Assembly: GCA_963556255.1 (NCBI GenBank)
Contig: OY744608.1
Span: 68,741,822 to 68,805,821, forward strand
Direction of reading: 5' to 3'
DNA: 64,000 bases
Source of the DNA: Allolobophora icterica
Taxonomy: Eukaryota; Annelida; Clitellata; Crassiclitellata; Lumbricidae
In this document: one piece after another, positions 1-12,400 of the stretch
Numbering within the stretch: the first letter of the stretch is position 1
Layout of the letters: the number at the start of each line of letters is the position of its first letter
Notes under the pieces: generated by a model
Databases searched by the model: none
What the model was told of the DNA's origin: nothing
The model's input: the letters and a program-made list of their open reading frames with translations, nothing else
Program-made: the position numbers and the translations under genes

Positions 1-23
1 TTAAAAAATTAAATTGTTAGGGT

Positions 24-50
24 AGATGATGATGATGATGATGATGATGT

Positions 51-129
<79 letters not shown>

Positions 130-130
130 A
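24..130. repeat. (GAT)n microsatellite
   Basis: Near-pure trinucleotide array with one interruption around 49. The rest of 131-244 has no recognisable feature. Confidence 0.95.
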
Positions 131-469
131 ACGAACTAACGAAGACGCTTGGCAACGTTAATATGATTTTATCATAGGCTGTTTCCTCGTCTGGCCATTC
201 GGTTACCTTTAATCACCAGATCATGGGCGTCCGGAGGGGGCATTTGCCCCCTGGATTTTGAAAATATTTATAAAAAATCTTTTGATTTTTATGATTATTC
301 CAACATACCCAACACGATGTTCAATGCTAAAAAACAATTATTGAGGTAAGTCAGCTATTCATTTTACACCCCCCTACAAACATTTAGCCCCTAGAAAATT
401 TTGCCCCCCATAAATTTTTCATCCTCTGAAAAAATTCCTGGTCTTGCTTTAATTGTGCAAATGATATTT

Positions 470-715
470 TCCCATTTAACCATATTACTGACCAAAATTA
501 TTTTTTAAATGCTCTGGATGAGCATTCCGGTGGTCTGGAACAACTTCCCGTAGAGCTCCGCCTTTGCGCTGGGATTCCCCTGCAGGCCTCTTCCTTACTA
601 CTCTAAAACTGTACTATTTCGATTTATTACTTACATGTTTTACAGTCAATGCTTCTAGCTACTGTCCCATTGTGCATTTGCTAATGGTGTAATAAAGAAT
701 ATACTTACTTACTTA
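470..715 (+). mobile_element. LINE 3'-end fragment with (CTTA)n tail, unit A
   Basis: Translates with breaks to a LINE-like C-terminal tail (ITDQNYFLNALDEH, LEQLPVELRLCAG) and ends in aataaagaatatacttacttactt, the usual short-repeat tail of a LINE. The same fragment lies at 33415-33640 in unit B, so it was inserted before the duplication. Confidence 0.5.
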
Positions 716-1012
716 CATGCTTATACAAATCCTCGAATGAGTGAATGAATGAATGAATAATTGCGTGAAACTGGCTAAAATTGGCTTGCTAAATCACTTG
801 CCGAGATTGGGATTTTTTACTGATGATTCTAGTCATAAGTATCTCTTCAAAAAGGGAGATATAGATCCAGACAGTAATTATTACAACGAAAAGCATGACC
901 AGTCTCTATACATTACTCCTTCCCATCCCTCGCACTAGGGAATTTGAAAGTATGCCAATATGTCGGCTGTAATGCACAAAACAATTGTAGAAGTAAATAT
1001 CACTGATTAATA

Positions 1013-3060
1013 TGCAAGATTTAATCTCAAAAGCCATTGATGAAAACAAATACTGAGTAGAAATATTTCTGGATTTGGCCAAGGCGTTTGATACCTCAGA
1101 CCATAGAATATTATTGAGTAAACTGGGACAATATGGAGTTATGGGTTGCCTCTCTTATGGTTTAAAAATTACTTAACGCTTTCAAATGGAACAAAGTAGC
1201 CTAATCAGACCAAGTTGACCTGAAAATTTATCAAGTTTGGTGTAGGGGAGGGAGGGGCATGTTGTCTCACGGGTATGTTGTCTCAACAATCGTGTAGAAA
1301 AAACTATATGTTCTTTTGTGCGCTGATATCGTCAGGATGTGTGTACACAACATCCAGATCATTTATAAGCAACTTTGGTTAATACAGCTATAAAGGTTAG
1401 TTAGCAGGCAAAATGTCATTTTTTTCACAACCCAAAAGCATCTTCTTGCTTGTTAATGATTTTCATAGTGTTGAAAGAGTTTTTTACTTATACAAATTAT
1501 TTCTAGACCGTTATTTAGCTTATGAACCCGCTATATTAGTACGAAATGCGCTGGAACGTTAAAGGCACTTCCTTTGCACTTCTGATGTTAACTTCAGGAA
1601 TTTTTTGCAAGGGGTATGTTGTCACAATTTGTGACAACATACCCCATGCAAATTTAAGCTTGAGACAAAACATACCCTGTCATTGTTTGTGTCACATTTT
1701 ATTGTACTATAGCAGTTTGACTGTTTAATTTGCAGGATATATGGGTCTATGATGCGTTTTTGGACTGGGGCTTCGCACCCCACTTCTTAAACAATGCCAA
1801 TAAATAGTTTGATCATCCTACCATCTCAGTCTTTTCGACCCCAGTCACTTGTCATCTCAAGTTCTCCAACCGAGCAATATCCAACACAGCACCACGCCTC
1901 TGTCTGGAATGATCTCCCTCTGGATTCCTCAGATTTTCAGTTCCGTCATCATAATTGCAACACGTCCTTCATTCCCCTCATATTCCTCTATTTTTCACCC
2001 CTAAGGCTTTCCACTTAAAACTGAAGTCTCACATTTTCAAGTAGGCCTACTTCTACCCTAACTCGTCAGATCCTCCGCCTTCAAATTCTTCTCGCCCTAA
2101 ACTATATCTGCCTTAACAGCGGCTCTGCCTCCTTTCTTGATCTGGCCCTCTGGAAAGCGGACTCGGACCTACTTGGGACTACTCTCTGAAAACCTTTTCC
2201 TCTGATTTGATATGGCCTTTTGGAAACCGGGCTCGAACCTGTTTTGGACTACTCGCTGGAAACTCCCTCTGATTTGACGTAGCGTTCGTGAATAGGATGG
2301 TGCCCTGCTCTTGGCCTTCTTTTGGGGATTTAGTTCATCAGTTACAAAATCGTATATGGAGTTATGGACCCACACTCATATTGTCGGCCTTGATATGACT
2401 CCTCACCCCTCAATCCCCTCACAATCTCAGAATCAATAACTGTCCTGGTTAAACATATCCGATCCAGCTAGCTGAAGACAGCTCCCTCCGTTACATAACA
2501 TAGCATTTAAGACGTCGTTGATCTTGATTTATACACGTCGTGTTCCGATTTTGCTGATAGGGAAAATGTAGTTCAGGAGTAGAATTCTTGTCAACGACTC
2601 TGTTAGCATACTTTGTAGTTTTTTGTAGCTGACATAATCTGTTTCTATTTGTCAGTTGGCAGGTTTTATTATTCACAGTCGGATTAGACTATTTATAATT
2701 GATTTTGAATATTACTACAATATTTAGTTTAATTTTTCAGTGTCAAATGTTATTTGTGACAACATGCCCCCATCTGCGAGACAACATACCCCGATGCCGG
2801 GGTAAGTTGTCACATGTTGGGGCTCATGTTTAAACTATTTTATTAAATAGTGCGTTTTAATATTTTGTCATTATTTTTCATTTACTATGTCAAGGAATGG
2901 TATACCTCCCCGGTACATTAATAGGATTTGCAATAACTTTATTTACGCAGTGTACATAACGAAAAAAGTAAAAATTGAGACAACATGCCCCTCCCTCCCC
3001 TACCATAAGGCTCGAATCTTGGCCCTTTATTGCTTTTGTTATTTATCAATGATCTTCTCA
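1013..3060 (+). pseudogene. Reverse transcriptase fragment of a LINE, split by a later insertion (unit A)
   Basis: 1020-1200 reads with stops as LISKAIDEN and IFLDLAKAFDTSDHRILLSK, the motif A region of a non-LTR reverse transcriptase. 3003-3060 resumes with LGPLL..LFINDL, the region after motif B. The piece between is the terminal-inverted-repeat element at 1245-3000. In unit B (34870-35160) the same fragment is uninterrupted. It is old and decayed. Confidence 0.6.
1245..3000. mobile_element. DNA element with perfect 25-bp terminal inverted repeats and TA target duplication
   Basis: Left end 1245-1269 (ggggagggaggggcatgttg...) is the exact reverse complement of 2976-3000. TA flanks both ends (1243-1244, 3001-3002), and unit B has the empty site (ggtgtaccataagg) near 35100. 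The interior repeats the word gtatgttgtc in both orientations, including a palindrome at 1612-1646, and contains a stretch near 2090-2330 related to the LINE fragment at 24480-25290. No transposase was recognised. TA duplication fits the Tc1/mariner superfamily, but the assignment is open. Confidence 0.8.
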
Positions 3061-3191
3061 ACTCCTACAGTATATTCTTTTGGCAGACGAGTATAATAAT
3101 AATCTATTTCCCGCTGCCTTTAGAAGTATGTTAACTATCTTAGACCTAGACGAATAGGGCAAATACCAGACAACTGTAAATAATGCTAAAG

Positions 3192-3250
3192 TCTCAGAGG
3201 GATCCTGTTTACCTCGGGGAAAAATAATAATAATAACAACAACAGAAACA
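3192..3250 (+). repeat. Stem-loop 3' tail of a LINE/SINE, unit A
   Basis: Imperfect stem ctcagagg / cctcgggg around gatcctgttta, followed by (AATA/AAC)n. It is the same tail as at 35304, 63434 and 63707. Confidence 0.6.
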
Positions 3251-3430
3251 ACAACAATACAGTCACATTTGCATTTACCCTTAATAGGATGCAAGCCAGG
3301 TAGGAGCGCTGGATTAAGCATTGCAAAACACCGGATTTACCTTTGAGAAATCTTTTTTCATCAATATGATGTGATATTCTTTTACAGATCTTTTATCGTG
3401 GTTCACTTTTTGAATCCAGCATTCACATCG

Positions 3431-6400
3431 ATGGATTACTTGTCTTGGCCGGACTATCTGATCCTGGTGGCATTCTTTGTCATCTCGGTTGGGATCGGCG
3501 TCTACCACTCCTTAACAGGTGGTCGACAGAAGACGACCTCCGAGTTCATCATGGCAAACCGTTCTCTGAAGGTCCTTCCGACCGCTGTGTCCCTGCTTGT
3601 CTCCTTCCAATCGGCTGTTACAATCTTGGGAATGACAGCAGAGATGTACAGTTATGGATCGCTGTATATTATTTTGATGGCGATCACATTTACGCTGGCC
3701 ATCATTCTCACAATGCAGGTGGCCATTCCGTGGTTGTACCCGTTAAAATTAGTCAGCGTCAACGAGGTTAGGACAGCAATATCGTTACCGGATAATATTT
3801 TAGATTTGTATAAATCTCTAAAGCAAAGAATCGCAAATCGACGATGTGTCGTTCATGTTGGGTTGATTGTTTGGTTATCTTTCAGTCATCAATCAATCTG
3901 CATTTGGAGTTCTTCGGGTGTTTAATATTTTATTTTCTAGCGACGTCAAGCCGTTGCAAATATAAGAGATTGTCCGGTGCTCCAAAGAGGCTATAGGCGT
4001 ACATTATCTAAACGTCAATAGGCAAACGGTGAAATAAAAAAAGTTCTGTTTAATTTTAGTACTTTGAGCGTCGCTTTCATTCGAAATCTGTAAGAATACT
4101 TGCAGCCATCCTTTCAATTTTCTCCGGGGTAAGTTTTTTGGAATTACTTTGCCTTAAAATGTAAATAAGCCGTGCAGATATTTAGCCCAATTGCCAAATA
4201 TTTATTATAACCATTTTCGACTGTCTTAGAGATTGAACAATTTAAAAGGCTAGGACTAAGTGTTCCCTCATAGGCCTATCTGCCTTTTTATATCTAAAAT
4301 ATTACATTATTTGTAAAAAAAAACAGTTACTGTAAGTTTTCATTGTAACATATATTGGCATTATCGGGAGATCTATCAATTTTCTGTAGATTTATTTCAT
4401 AGCTAAATATAATTGCGTAAAGGATCTGAACATTTATTGGTTGATTTTCAACAGTTTCTTTTCATGGGGGCAGCGATGTATGCCCCTTCGGCAGCTTTAC
4501 AAGCAGGTATGTTGGCTATTTCATACGGCGTTCTCATAATCTATAAAGCTCTCCTTAGGTCTGTGCTTTTATAATTCCTACAGACTATCATATTACAGGG
4601 AAGATTGCATGGGTCATTTGACACTCGGACAGAGAGGCGCAGGCCTTAGGAAGACATAGCCACAATCATTTTACTTGGGATTAGTTTACCAACCGTAGTA
4701 AAACTTCTGGATACGACAACCTGTCGCGGTTGAACGCAGCTTTTATAACAGCGTTGTAGAAGTTACTATAGATTAGTTTAGATGGACTAGAAATGGAAGA
4801 AGACAAAAAGACTGCCCATGCTCCATTCAAGCGACGTACAATTTATGCTTCTCTTCTTCTGTTTCTCTGCCTTCAAGGCAGGTTCAAACGTCCGACGTCG
4901 CCAATTCTCTGGATTTTGATCCTCTTCTTTGAGTCTTTTGTAACCTTCCTTCATCATCCAATCCAACATCATCTGTCTTGGTCTTCCCCTTGTCCTCCTC
5001 CCCTCCGTTCTTCCCTCGATGACATTTCTTAGGAGAGAGTCCCCTCTCAGCGTGTGCCCGATCCATTTCCTCTGCCTCCTTCTAAATGTGTGTATGAAGG
5101 ACCCTTCTTCTCTAATCCTTCCCAACACTTCTTCATTTGTTTAACGTTCTGTCCAGCTGATCGTCTCCATATTTATGCTAGCGATGCTAAATGAAAATTT
5201 TCCGGCTGTTGCTTTTGTGCCTCTTTAAAGTTCACTTTTAACTTTACAATTCCAAAAATAGGTTTAAAAAAGGAACGCATGTTTGAAAATCTTCTTCTAC
5301 GAATGAATGTAACGCGACAATCATTGAGCTTTAACTTAGCTAACAAGCCCTAACTTGAGTTCTTCTGAACCTCGCAAGAAAAAAATTGGCACCATGAGCT
5401 TCTAGCGGCAAATAACGAACCACCTCTATCTTACCGACGCCCGTGAATTTCATTATGTTGGAGTTTAATAACATCAAGGCTATTCGCTTAATGTTTTCAG
5501 GTTTGTGTCGGAACTGTTAGTCTTACGATGCAACCTGTATAAACTCTTGGTCAGTAGGTAACGCAGTAAGTCAGGTAGGAAGTAATTAGATATGTAAGTA
5601 ATCTGTGTTAGCGCCAGACTTGTCCTCGAGACCAAGGTTTTGGTCTCGAGTGCACTCGATTTCGTTTTTAAAAGTCTTGGTCTTGGTACCAAAAGTCTTG
5701 GTCTTGAGGTTCAAAGTCTTGGTCTTGGTCTTGAGGTTCAAAGTCTTAGTCTTGGTCTCACAAGACCAAGACCAAGACCAGCTGTCAATATGAACACTCA
5801 TTAAACAAAACTCAAGAATTTTATAATTATCAAGCCTGTTTGCATCATAGCCTACGACAAATACCTACGGACGGATGCAAGTCTTGTTGGTCAGGAAACC
5901 CATCGACAACAGCAACTAGTTATGCTGTACCTGGAAGCCCTGCCGAGACTTTTTCTGAAACCAGACGGTCTGATAAACCATGGGAGGATTTCAAAAAGGC
6001 TTACAATTTGTACATTTACATCCAGTGCTTGAAAAGCTACTGTGTGTGCCAACGACTTCAGCACCTATAGAAAGTATTTTTTCACATGGCGGAATTTTTA
6101 TGAGGCCCCACAAGGCACTTCTTGGTCAGAAAATTCTGAGCGAATTGGTTTTTATAAAATACAAAAGGCATTTGGAATAACATTTTGCATGATGGACTTT
6201 TGTAAATACGAATTCGAACTTCTCTGCAGTCTGCATTTAAAGTTAATTTGCCTGAATAAAATAAAATCATTAAAATAGCGAGTAGTCCGACTTCACAATT
6301 TTTTGTAAGGAAAAGAAGTCTTGGGCTGAATGTGATTTTTTGGGTCTTGGTCTCGGTCCTGGTCTTGAGGTTCAAAGTCTTGGTCTTGGTCTCGAGGTTC

Positions 6401-9400
6401 AAAGTCTTGGTCTTGGTCTCGAGGTTCAAAGTCTTGGTCTTTGTCTTGAGATTCAAAGTCTTGGTCTTGGTCTTGAGGTTTAAGGTCTTGACAACAAGAC
6501 TGGTTAGCGCGATACAAAAGCCCGCAGTTTACAATCAGCCTTTTCTAGAGAAAAGTAAAGAAATAAAGCACATTTGTCAACAATTTGATGCAATATTATT
6601 TAACAGGTTAAGTCAAACTTTTTACGGTTCTACACAGAAGGAACAGGGAATCGTTGGAGCTGGTGTATTAAACAATTTGCATAGTCGTAACTCGAGCAAA
6701 TGCTATCATGAAGTAAAGAACAGTTACTTGTTTATCTTTGTCACAGCAACTGGATTTCCAATTGTGGTCTCGATTCCAGTTATGGCTGTTGTTTCCGTTG
6801 TATACACCGCTCTGGTTAGTATTTGTCGAGTTACTTCACTAAAGCACTGGAATGCGAAATGTTCATAAGCGTCCGCAGTAACGTACACCACTTGATCCAA
6901 TAGATATCGTCGCCTGAGAATTATCTTGGCGTATCTCCATTTTCCAAAATTCCGAGATAAACGAGGTAGAAGTTTGGGCCGCATTTTGCGGAAAAATGAG
7001 AAATTCAATGCAATAAGTAGGGCATTGTCAAATTACAGTTCACACACAGACGTTATATTAAAACATCAACATTGCATAAAGATTTTGCATTTAAAAAATT
7101 AACAATTATAGTTGTTATTCTGAAATTTGTGAAAATTTTGTATAAACTATATTTACAAATATTACAAACCATCTTTCTGAAAACAAAAACATGAAATGAT
7201 TAAATTAAGCAACGACCAATTATTACAGAGTGTTTTCGTTAAAATATTCATTTACATAGTCCGGATTTTTACAAGAAAAACTTTTAATTGTCTGGATATG
7301 CGACACTATAGTGCAGCTAAGCGCACAGGTCTATACTGCTGTATCTCCTGCGCGTCCAATCAGCGACGAGCTTTCTGTGGACATACAACAACAGAGACTG
7401 CTACACTATGAATGCTGTATGGAGATACGATAAAATGTTTCTGAAAACGTCCTGTTTTCAGAAACATTTTATCGTATCTCCATACGATATGTCCTCTCCG
7501 TATGTCCTATACGACAGTATAGTTTGTTGAATATCTTATCTCCTATCGTATCTCCTAGCCATTGAAACTGAAGAAAGATCAAAAAAACTCTGCTACAAAT
7601 CAACTCTTAACTACTTTTCGAAAAAAAGTGGAGATACGACAAGATAATTCTCAGGCGACGATATATCAACTATAAAAAAAATTGCATGCTTGTTTTGATT
7701 GTGGCCATCATGAAAGTGAGTGCTGCTTTTCGGCCGATTGTTGCAATATCTTATCCGTCAAGGGCTGCTTCCTCGTCTCTGAGAATTGAATCGGTTTAGT
7801 TTTGGCGTTCCATTGTTCGATGGCCCATGTGCATTAGACACCGGCGGGATAGAAGTCACAAAATGATTATAATAATAAATAATAATAATTATAATATTAC
7901 TGTCGGTCTGCCTGCCTATCTTCCTTCTTCGACGGATTGTAAATATTACAGTAGTTGAATTTACTTACGTTACAGGGTGGAATGAGAGCCGTTATCTGGA
8001 CCGACGTGTTTCAGTGTGTCATTATGTTCGGTGGACTACTTGCGATTCTTATTAAGGTCAGCAATCTAATCGCAGAAGTTCAGCAGTTGAATTGTAAGTA
8101 CGCAGAAGACACCAGCCGATGTCACCAAGTACACGTAGATCTTTATATATACATGACAGTGTGATTCTCCTTACAGATTTTATTTTAGTTATACTTACAG
8201 TTATAGTTAATGGTTTTTCATTTTAGTTTTAGTTACAGTTATAGTTAGTAATGTATTTTAGTTATAGTTATAGTAATAGTTACTGGACTTTTATTTTACT
8301 TAATTTTAGTTAGTACACATATTTACAAGTGGCCCCAGTGGCGCCCCGCCTGGTCCCTATGGGGTCATCGATTAAATGTCAACAAATTTTCGGCAGTTTT
8401 TGATCTCCTCCCCCTTGTCAACAGCTGTGAAACATTCAAGGACCCTCTAGCAAAATTATGTCAAAGAAAATTACGCCACCCCCAGAAAATTTCCATGACT
8501 CTAACAAAGGCAAAAATTGAAATTGCCGAAAAACAAAATGTTGCTATTCAGATTTGAATTTAACACTTCAGGGGTAGCCTATACATGTGGAATCTGTCTG
8601 TCACATATATTTAAAGGATTTTTTCCATTAAAAAAATACAATCCCGTTTTCTTTACATGTGTCGCGGTCGACTCCTTCGATCGCAACGACGAACCAACGA
8701 AGGAACTATTAAAAGATCTTTATTTAAAAATAAAGTCGATTAAGTGTAGAGTAAGTCAACTCGTCTATCAAATATCACAATCGTAGACAGCACACAGGTT
8801 GGCTGGTCTCGATTGAACGTTATACGATCAATGTTTCAACGTTTACAAATCTTCGTCAAAAGGCCCCCAATGTACATCAGGTCTATCTTATATAGAGTTC
8901 TCCCGGATTCCAGAACGTTCTGTGACGTCACTGTACTTTTCCCTGGAAAGTCCTACTGAACACGTATATCCTTGTTGCATGCACCGAATTAATGTTGACA
9001 GCTTGCTGTAGAAATTTCCGTGCGTTGTAAACAAGCTTGTTGACGCGTCGGTTTTCTTCCCTTGATGCATGCACCCGCGTAGACCACGACATTCCCTCCG
9101 CCCTCAGATGATGACACGTCTTCAGCACCATCCCGAACGGGTCATCACGATCAAGCCGGGCCTCCAGACTCCATCTCGATACAGCATATACAACCAAAAC
9201 AAAACACATCAGTTAGTCAACTTATCCACACAATTTGCGGGCTCGATCCTTGTGTGTCGGGCCATTTCCCCCTTCACCATCCGAGTCACAACCGAGAGAG
9301 GAAATCAGCCACCGTGTTCTGACGTCCAGGACGATATCGAAAGTCCACGTTAAACTCTTGCAATGCTAACGCCCAACGAGTCAGTTTCGCACTCTTAGGG

Positions 9401-12400
9401 CTTGCATCTGTGAGATAAGACAAAGGATTATGATCTGAATAAATGATTATCTTTGATAAGAATATCCATGACTTGAATCGTTTAAGTGCCCAAATTACTG
9501 CGAAAGCCTCTCTCTCAATTGTAGACCAATGCATCTGTGTATCTTTACTGAGATCATCCTTTAACTTATCTAGTGCTTCTTGATGCTTTTGCTCCCAAGG
9601 CACCTTCGTAGGTATGTTATCTCGTGTCAAATCAGTTATTACCCGTGCTTTTTCAGCTAAAGCAGGTATAAAATTTCGAAAGTAACTGAAAAAACCCATA
9701 ACCTTTCTAACTTCTTTCTTTGTTGTTGGAGGATGGATATCATTGATCGTAGCGATCTTACCTGGATCAGGTTCAATACAACCTGACCCTACTATATGGC
9801 CAACAAACTTTATTTTGTTTTGTGCAAAATTACATTTTCTTAAATTCAAAGTGAGTCCTGCTTCCTCAATAGTTTGCAAGAATTTCTCTAGATGTTCTAA
9901 ATGGTCATTCCAATTCATTGAAACCACTGCCATATCATCGACGAATGGTTCGGTAAAACTTCGCACTGGATGTAAAACTTGGGTCATAGCTCGAATAAAG
10001 GTATTGCTAGCGGACTTGAGTCCAAACGGCATCCTTGTGAACTCAAAAAGTCCTGCATCACATACGAATGCCGTAAGCCATCGATGTTCTTTCCGAACTG
10101 GAATTTGCCAATACCCCGATTTCGCGTCGAAAACACTAATAAACTTTGCCCGTCCCACCTTTTGTAAGACGTCAGCAATGTCTGGGGTCGGGTAACAATC
10201 ACCTAGAGAATATTTGTTAACATGGCGATAATCAATTGCCAATCGAACGCCATTTTGACCTTTGGGTCCCTTTAAAACGCAAACTACCGGACTGGCCATT
10301 TCACTTTTCGATGGTCGAATGATGTCTGATGCCAACATTTCTTCTATCTGGCGTTGTACTTCAGGTTTAAGTAGCTCAGGTACTTTATATGCCCTTAAAC
10401 GCTTAGGAGTGAAATCATGAGTTATCTTAATTTCATGTTCTAATACTGGACAATACCCAGGTTTATCCACAAATACTGCCGTGTGCCGATCCAAAACTTC
10501 AAAAAGTTGCTTCTGTTCCTCTTGCGAAAGATGCGCTATAATCAGAGGATCAATTCGCTTACTCGGGCTTATTTGTTCACGTTCTTCCTGATCTACAACC
10601 TCTACTATACCAAATTCTTCATCTTGATCAACAATTACTGAACAGCTATTGATCATCGCTTGTTCGAGTCGTTCATGGTATCGCTTGATCTTATTTGCGT
10701 GTAAATGTCTTTGTTTTCCCTCTATTTCTACTATATAAGAATATGGGGATTTAACCTTGACTACGGTAGCAGGTCCTTGCCATCGACTATAAAATTTAGA
10801 ACTACCAAAATCTGGTGCTAATACTGCTACTTTATCTCCAACTTCGTATTTTCTGTCAGTACTACGCAAGTTATAATAATCTGCATACCGCTTTGTTTCT
10901 ATATCACTATAGTAATCTGCATAAACTTTCGCGAATTCGAGGTTTTCCTTCAGTGATTGGAGATACTCTTCGGGTGATTTACCTAAGTTAAGAGGTACTT
11001 TTCGTTCGCCAGCCCACAATTCCTTCAACACACTAAGTGGACCCCGAGGAAGAGTTCCATAAACCATAGTGAATGGCGAAATATGAGTCGTGCCTGAAGG
11101 TTTTTCTGTAAGGCTCCACAGAACAAACGGTAACAATTGGTGCCATCCACGAGGATCAGATTGAGCAAGCTTAAAGATCATGGTTTTCAAGCTTTGGTTG
11201 CATCTTTCAACCAATCCAGCTGCCTCAGGATGTCCAGGGGTATTAAATCTGGGACTACAACCCATTCGCCGCAAGAATTCTTTCGTCAAACGACTGGTAA
11301 AGTTGGTACCACAATCAGAACTGATGATCCTTGGAATAGAAAAAGTTGTAAAAACTTGCAACAGAGCTTCACAAACTCCCTTTGCATTCAGCGATCTAAG
11401 AGGATACGCCATCGGCCAACGAGAAAATTTGTCCACCAGAACCAGAGCATAATTGTACTGGGGTTTCGATTTGTTGGATTCTCCAGTCACTACCATAGGG
11501 CCAATACAATCCACATTTAGATGGTTAAAACAGAGTTCATCCGCCCTCGGAATAGGAGTGATCGGGACTCGATCTGCCACTTTAACTGGAGTTCTTAGTT
11601 GACAAATTTGACAAGACGCACAATATTCGCGAATCCTCTCATCCATTCTTGGAAACCAAAAGTTTAATTTGATCCTGGCTCTCGTTGCCTTAAAAGCCAT
11701 GTGCCCAGCACATGGGGCATCGTGTGCTACTCGCAAGACAACCTCGATTCTATCTTCCGGTAAACATAATTGATTAACCTTATGTCCCATAATTTCCCCT
11801 TTGTGGTACAGGAGGTTATTATCTATAAAGAAATTATTTTTATTCTGTCTCGCTTGTTGCCAGCAAGATATAAGATTGTGACAATTCTGTTGCTCACGCA
11901 ATAAAGTATCATTATTCGCTACTCCCTCATCAGACTTGAACTCTGTTGACTCAACATCAAGAAAATTATCTGAATCATCAACTAGTTGCTCCTGAGAATA
12001 TTCATTCACTTCTGACGGCAAGGATTCGTTGCTGTTACTTTTCTCGATATTAACTCCTAAGTTATCTTCTTCTGCCCCTTTATTTATTTGTACACATCGA
12101 TCTACGCCAGCTACCATCACTACATATTGCGAACTATCCCTTAATAGGTCCACAACATGGGGTGTCAAAATAACCCGTTCATTTAGTTCAGGGACTACAG
12201 CGAACATGACGCACAAAGATGGCGCAATGTTCGTCGTTCCTTCCATTGAATTAGCTAATTTCATGTGTAGGTATACTACATCTGCCTTACATCCTTCTCC
12301 CTGAAAACCAATTATATTAATCCGTTTAATCACGGGTAAGTTTAGTGACTCAATTAATTTCTTATCAATACAACAAATTTCTGCTCCTGAATCAGATAAT

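Noticed and set aside
3445..3771. Second open frame overlapping exon 1 of the transporter, and a similar one at 35483-35746
   Set aside because: It is a shadow in another frame; the SLC5 reading has conserved motifs and correct splice phases.
5660..6490. Spaced repeats resembling a CRISPR array
   Set aside because: The units are contiguous minisatellite repeats without unique spacers, inside a hAT element in eukaryotic DNA.
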